Shown here one piece after another: positions 59,663 to 64,000 of a stretch of DNA of 64,000 bases (positions are counted from its first letter, which is position 1; each line of letters begins with the position of its first letter). A program made the translations under genes and the position numbers. This DNA is from Desmodesmus armatus (lineage: Eukaryota; Chlorophyta; Chlorophyceae; Sphaeropleales; Scenedesmaceae). The stretch spans positions 558,001-622,000 of the forward strand of contig VIIQ02000025.1 of assembly GCA_007449985.2 (NCBI GenBank), written 5' to 3'. The notes under the pieces were generated by a model. That model was not told the DNA's origin and made no database searches. It saw only the letters and a program-made list of their open reading frames with translations.

Positions 59663-62600
59663 CTACTTGAACACAGGATAGGCCCTGTGGTTGTCGGTAT
59701 CCAAGTTGATCCTGTAGGGATGCGCCTTTACGGCGCTGACCACTGTGCCAGTGGTACTGAAGTCGCCATCCACCCGGTAGCATTCCCAACCAGTTGCTGG
59801 GACAGACTTCACAAACACTGCGACGCAACTGGCCATGTCATCACATGCCTCCAAGCACTCCTGAGGGGACGTGGGGTTGGAGTCAAACTTGTTGTCTTCG
59901 CCTGTGGGATACTCATCAGCAGCAGCCTGCAGGGGTGCAGAGACGGGCAGCAGCAGGTGGGGTCACGGGCAGTCCTCACTTGCATGAGCATCACCATCCA
60001 GACAACTAAATTGGGCATGTCGACTGCTGTGCAGCATCAATTGTCTCACGTATCCATCCCGCTGGCAGCGGAAGCATGACCATTATTGCCAACGCTCACC
60101 TCCCAGACAACGTAGTCCCCGGTCCAAAGCTTGAATGCCGTGTAGGTGTCTGCCGCGCCCGTGGCAGGTGCCATCTTGAACCAGCATCCATCGCCCAGCT
60201 TTGGGTTGTTTGCGTAGTCTTCAGGGTCCTGGTCTGTCCTGAAGATGTAGTACTGACAACGATCGGTGTTCTTGCAAGCGGCTTCACATTCCTCTGCGCT
60301 GCTGGCTGTGGTGCTGGGAGTAGTGACCTCAGCGACATCCACCCACGCATTCGAGGGTGTGGTCACCATGTCATAAGGACCTGCAGGCAGGTAGCCAGGT
60401 AGCCAGGCACACCACATGCACATCACGTCAGCATTTGTGGCATCATCAGCTCAAGCTCAGCTACCCCTGACATGTAGCCAAATAGGGAATGCATGTGCAG
60501 GCAACAATGTTGTCTGAGCACGAGCAGCTAGCATCAGGGGCTGCAGCTGCCGTGCCCACAGTTGACACCACCAACACCCCAGACGGCATCTGGCACTCAC
60601 CATAGCTCCCAAACTCGTCAAAGCAGTCTGAACTGTCGGATGCACCAGGGGGGCTGGTCTCTCCTTCCTGGCATGGGATGCAGGCATTGTCTGTGCCTCC
60701 CGGGGAGTATGTGGCAGGATCACACATAATGCACTGGTTCTGACGGTTAGCAACATTGTCCGGGTCGCCCCCAAATCCTGGAGAGCACAAGCTGCACTGG
60801 CTGATGTCATTGGACATAGGGTACTCGGTGGTGGAGCCGTAGGGGCATTGGCTGCACTTGACAGCGGAGTCGCCGCCGGCCGAGTACCAGCCAGGCCAAC
60901 AGGGGGTTGCATCGGTCGAGCCTGCTGTTTCCTTCTCCCAGCCGGGCAGGGGCACGCAGTCGGCGGGGTCTGCAGATCCAGCTGCCACGGTGGTCAGTCC
61001 AGTTCCACAAGCTGTGCAGTCCTCCTGGTTGTAGCCGGCCTTGTAGTAGCCAACGGGCGCCTTGGACGCAACCCTGTTGGCCCAGCAGTAGCCAGGCTTG
61101 GCAACGCAGCTGTCAGGGGAGTCAAAGAGAACGGGTCCGGTGCATCCAGAGATGGGGATCTGGTCACACGTAACCGTGTTCTCAGGGCAGGGCTGCGGAC
61201 AACAACAGACACAGCAGCACTTAAAAAGATCAACAACACGTTGCGCATGGAGGCTGCTGCTGAGCACTGTACACACCCATATTTCCTTGTGACACTGTGC
61301 AATTGAGGTGGCAACTGGTTATTGCACACCATACAAGGCCACAAATGATGTGCTCGGTCAGGTGCTTCTTCAGCCTCAGCTGCGGTGCAGGACCCACCTG
61401 GCAGGGGTGTGGCTGGATGCCGTAGATTGGCTGGGCAGCCCCGTACTTGCCAAGCAGGCACTGACGCGCAACCAGCTTGCCAGTGGCATCAATTTGACTG
61501 CCCGATCCTGGAGGGATGAAACACTGATCGGCACTCAGCCCAAGGCCATTGGTGTCAGCAACATCGGTCAGCACGTTGGTGCCACAAGATGTGCAGGGCA
61601 GCTTGTTCCAGCCAGCCTGCAGACAGCGCATGCAGCAGCAGGAGTGAGCTGGGTGGGTGGGCTGGTGGTGCCAGCGTGGCAGGCATCAAATCACATCACA
61701 GCAGCCTGCCCAACTAGACCAACTCGGGGGCACGGCGGGGTTTGATGCAACCAGGTGATGTGACGGTATTCATCTGTCAATGCTGCCAGCCTGACAGGGT
61801 GTGTTGCAGTGCTTGCATGCTGCCTTTGGCAAAGGCGACCCACGCACCTTGAACCAACCCGAAGGGCACTGGTAGGTTTCTGGGGAGCGGTTAGAGTCCC
61901 AGCCGAAGCCTGGTGGTGCAAGGCACGCGTCAGCGTTGGTGGCACCTTCGCTGGCGGTGGTGAGGCCCTGTCCACAGTCAATGCAGGCTTGACCGTTGCT
62001 GCTGTACTTCCCCTTTTCACAGGGCTTGGCGACCAGCTGGCCATTCTCTGTCGCGGCATAGAAGCCGGCAGTCACAGCCCGGTTGCACTGGCTTGGGGAG
62101 ATTGACTTGGTTGCGGCGGTGGTGATGCCGGTTGGGCAGGGTGTGCAGGAAGGCGCTTGGCTCACATCGGTCTTGAAGGTTCCCTTTGGACAGGGCAGCG
62201 CTTGGCGAGTCTGTGGCACCAGCAGGATAGGCACCAGTGCGGCCAGGCAGGGGACTTTAGCACGGCTAGTGTGGTGCCAGAACAACTTGGAGCAGCATGG
62301 GGCAGGGACAGGCTGCAGGACAAGACTTCAGGACAAGCTGCCAGGTCAGCACAGCGCAGCTGAAGATGGAGTGCGAGGGGCAATATGGTGTCAGAGCCCT
62401 GTGCAAAAGCATGACTCACCGCGTTGACGTAGTACATGCCCGGGGGGGCAGCACACTTGTTGATGCTGTTGGTCTGGGAGCCAGCAGTGACGAGTCCTGC
62501 AGGGCATGCTGTGCATGGTGCCCTCTTGCCCCCAGCGCTGTAGGTCCCCAAAGCGCACACTGAGGCGGAGCTGGTGGCTGTGTTGAAGCCATATCCAGGC

Positions 62601-63138
62601 AGCGTCACACACGAAGCAGCAGTCGTGGCTCCTGTTGTCACAGTGGTGAGGCCTGTAGTGCAGAGGGTCTTGACCGCTACACCGTTTACAAGCGCGCTGA
62701 CTCCTGGGCACCAGTTCCCCTTGGGACAGACTTCGCATCTGGTCATATCTTGTCCAGGGTTGTAGTAGCCGGCGGCGCACTCTGCATGCAGCAGAGGAAC
62801 AAAAACGTCAGGAGGTTGGCAGCAGGAGCAGTTGCTTCACAACAGCAGGTTGCTGCTGTCGTCTACTTACTGCAAGTGCTTTTTGGGGGGTTCACGCCAA
62901 AGTTTGTGAATGCGGTGTAGGCGTTGGCAAGCGGGCCAGCAGGCCCCTTGCACGCCTTGCAAGCAAGGTAGCTGATTTTTGCTCCGCTGACTGTCGTCTT
63001 GGTCGTTGTGGCACAGCTGGCGCACTTGCTGTACAAGGTTTGGCAGTTCACAGCCCTAGCTGCGAGAGCTCTGTCTGTACTGGCCAGAAAGCAGAACAGC
63101 AGCAACGGAAGGCCCCGACACAGCATCGAGCGCGGCAT
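59663..63138 (-). CDS. Secreted Cys-rich (ephrin-receptor-like repeat) protein with two PAN/apple domains
   Basis: Seven exons join in phase to 782 residues: 63138-62871, 62781-62420, 62210-61848, 61616-61398, 61192-60601, 60380-60100, 59926-59663. The ATG at 63138 opens a signal peptide (MPRSMLCRGLPLLLFCFLAS, then a likely cleavage after ALAARA). Residues about 30-630 are Cys-rich repeats of the ephrin-receptor-like/GCC2-GCC3 type, for example CALGTYSAGGKRAPCTACPA, CEKGKYSSNGQACIDCGQGL, CDPATYSPGGTDNACIPC. Exon 6 is a PAN/apple domain (ECEAACKNTDRCQYYIF ... GCWFKM) and exon 7 a second one (ECLEACDDMASCVAVF ... WECYRV). No transmembrane segment follows, so secretion to the wall or medium is inferred. 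PAN domains bind proteins or glycans. A broken copy lies downstream at 56478-58485. I know of no characterised function. Confidence 0.87.
61864..63092. repeat. 1,229-bp direct duplication, intact-gene copy
   Basis: Partner of 57257-58485 (offset 4,607 bp, about 99.8% identical by eye). The right end falls inside exon 1, 46 bases after the ATG; the left end falls at the 3' end of exon 3, 16 bases before the splice donor. Confidence 0.95.
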
Positions 63139-64000
63139 CGTCACCCTTCCGACTGAAGGCTTGCAGGTGTAAGGCTAGATCCGACTTATCTCTCTTATGA
63201 TGATCCAAAGGTGATCTGAGTGTTGTCTGACAGGTTGCCACATAAGGCCTATTTATTTCGTAATTGGTGGGGTTTACGAGGGTTCTGCACGTCAACGTAA
63301 CAGGACAGCTGTTCAGTCCATTCAGCATTTTGAACGAAATCCGTCAAGGTGGCCGTTTCGTTGTGAAAGTGGCACCTGCTCCTTTGCTATGTATGCAGTA
63401 AGTCTGCAGAAGTGATCTCCAATGTTTTCAATTCAACCCTGACGCCATTATGCATGCCATCTAGTCACTTACATGTTCTTTTAATCCATATTTATGGGTT
63501 GCCAACGCCTTGAGTGCAGTGGCCGTGTACCTGCTGCCTTGGCGTTGTATGCCGGGTACCGGAATTGACGTGCTTGTGCGGGTGATCTCAATCGCCCACT
63601 CAAATGCGAAGATGAAGGGTGCTGATATATGTGACAAGCCCCCATGAGCAGATCTGCTCGCTGGCTAGTGCCGGGGAAGAGGGTTAACCCCCTGCAATAT
63701 TGGTATTGGTATTGGTCTGCCGTACGTCTGACGCAGATGTGAGGAGAGGCCGACTCCAATGTTTGATCATTTCAACTCCATCGCCATAAGGAGTCAATGT
63801 GATCGGCACTGCAGTAGGCACTGCAGACTGCTTGTAAGATACTCCCTGCTCTGCCTCTGCATGAACCAACAGATGCACGTATCCCTGCAAAATGGCTCTT
63901 GAGTGACCAGCACAAAGCACCTTGGTAGTGTCTTGCTCTGATGGCATGAGCATGCTAGCATCAGCACAGCACATCCAGGAGCACAGATGCTCTTGACGCC
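63139..64000. other. Upstream region of the PAN gene
   Basis: It contains the 5' flank and probably the promoter of the minus-strand PAN gene. It is more A/T-rich than the rest of the window. A short direct repeat (TATTGG three times) lies near 63700. No open frame with recognisable domains is present. Confidence 0.4.

Overview
The window is nuclear DNA of a eukaryote, most likely a chlorophyte green alga. Every confident gene is broken by many 150-700 bp GT...CAG introns. The gene set combines plant-type proteins (an AKT/SKOR-like channel with ankyrin repeats, GDP-mannose pyrophosphorylase of the plant CYT1/VTC1 type) with a CreA protein carrying a plastid-lumen presequence and with algal-style VIT/VWA and cysteine-rich secreted proteins. 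CAG/CTG-rich codons and poly-Ala/poly-Gln/poly-Ser stretches fit this. I cannot fix the order; no rRNA, tRNA or organelle genes were seen. All exon models are my own readings of splice sites and reading phase, without transcript data.

Layout. (1) 1345-9545, minus: voltage-gated, cyclic-nucleotide-binding-domain, ankyrin-repeat cation channel. (2) 10184-14770, plus: geranylgeranyl-reductase-family FAD oxidoreductase (492 aa), divergent from the channel, with an inverted repeat in one intron. (3) 14771-21301: no protein gene recognised; it holds a tandem array of about 340-bp units (16.5-18.2 kb) with a 57-bp-arm hairpin, and a GTAC-rich palindromic cluster. (4) 21302-29602 and 33273-41293, minus: two head-to-tail VIT + von Willebrand A (VWA) paralogues ending in a hydrophobic segment and a Cys-rich tail. 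(5) 42631-46240, plus: CreA-family protein (229 aa), probably exported to the thylakoid lumen. (6) 46714-49978, plus: MAF1, RNA polymerase III repressor (238 aa). (7) 51991-55773, plus: GDP-mannose pyrophosphorylase (360 aa). (8) 56478-58485, minus: truncated, frameshifted tandem copy of the next gene. (9) 59663-63138, minus: secreted Cys-rich protein with two PAN/apple domains (782 aa).

The genes do not form one pathway; this is ordinary algal gene order with two local duplications. GDP-mannose pyrophosphorylase feeds ascorbate and glycan synthesis, MAF1 is a growth regulator of Pol III, the GGR-like and CreA proteins point to membrane or plastid functions, and the VIT/VWA and PAN proteins look like adhesion or extracellular proteins. 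Noncoding DNA downstream of genes is G/T-rich on the sense strand (C/A-rich on the plus strand for minus-strand genes), which helps delimit transcription units; TGTAA motifs, the known chlorophyte poly(A) signal, lie at the ends of several such stretches.

The most unusual points are the channel pore, where the usual GYG selectivity filter is replaced; the loss of metal-binding residues in one VWA paralogue; the long near-perfect hairpin in the tandem array; and a 1,229-bp block about 99.8% identical between an intact gene and its otherwise about 90%-similar pseudogene copy, which suggests recent gene conversion.
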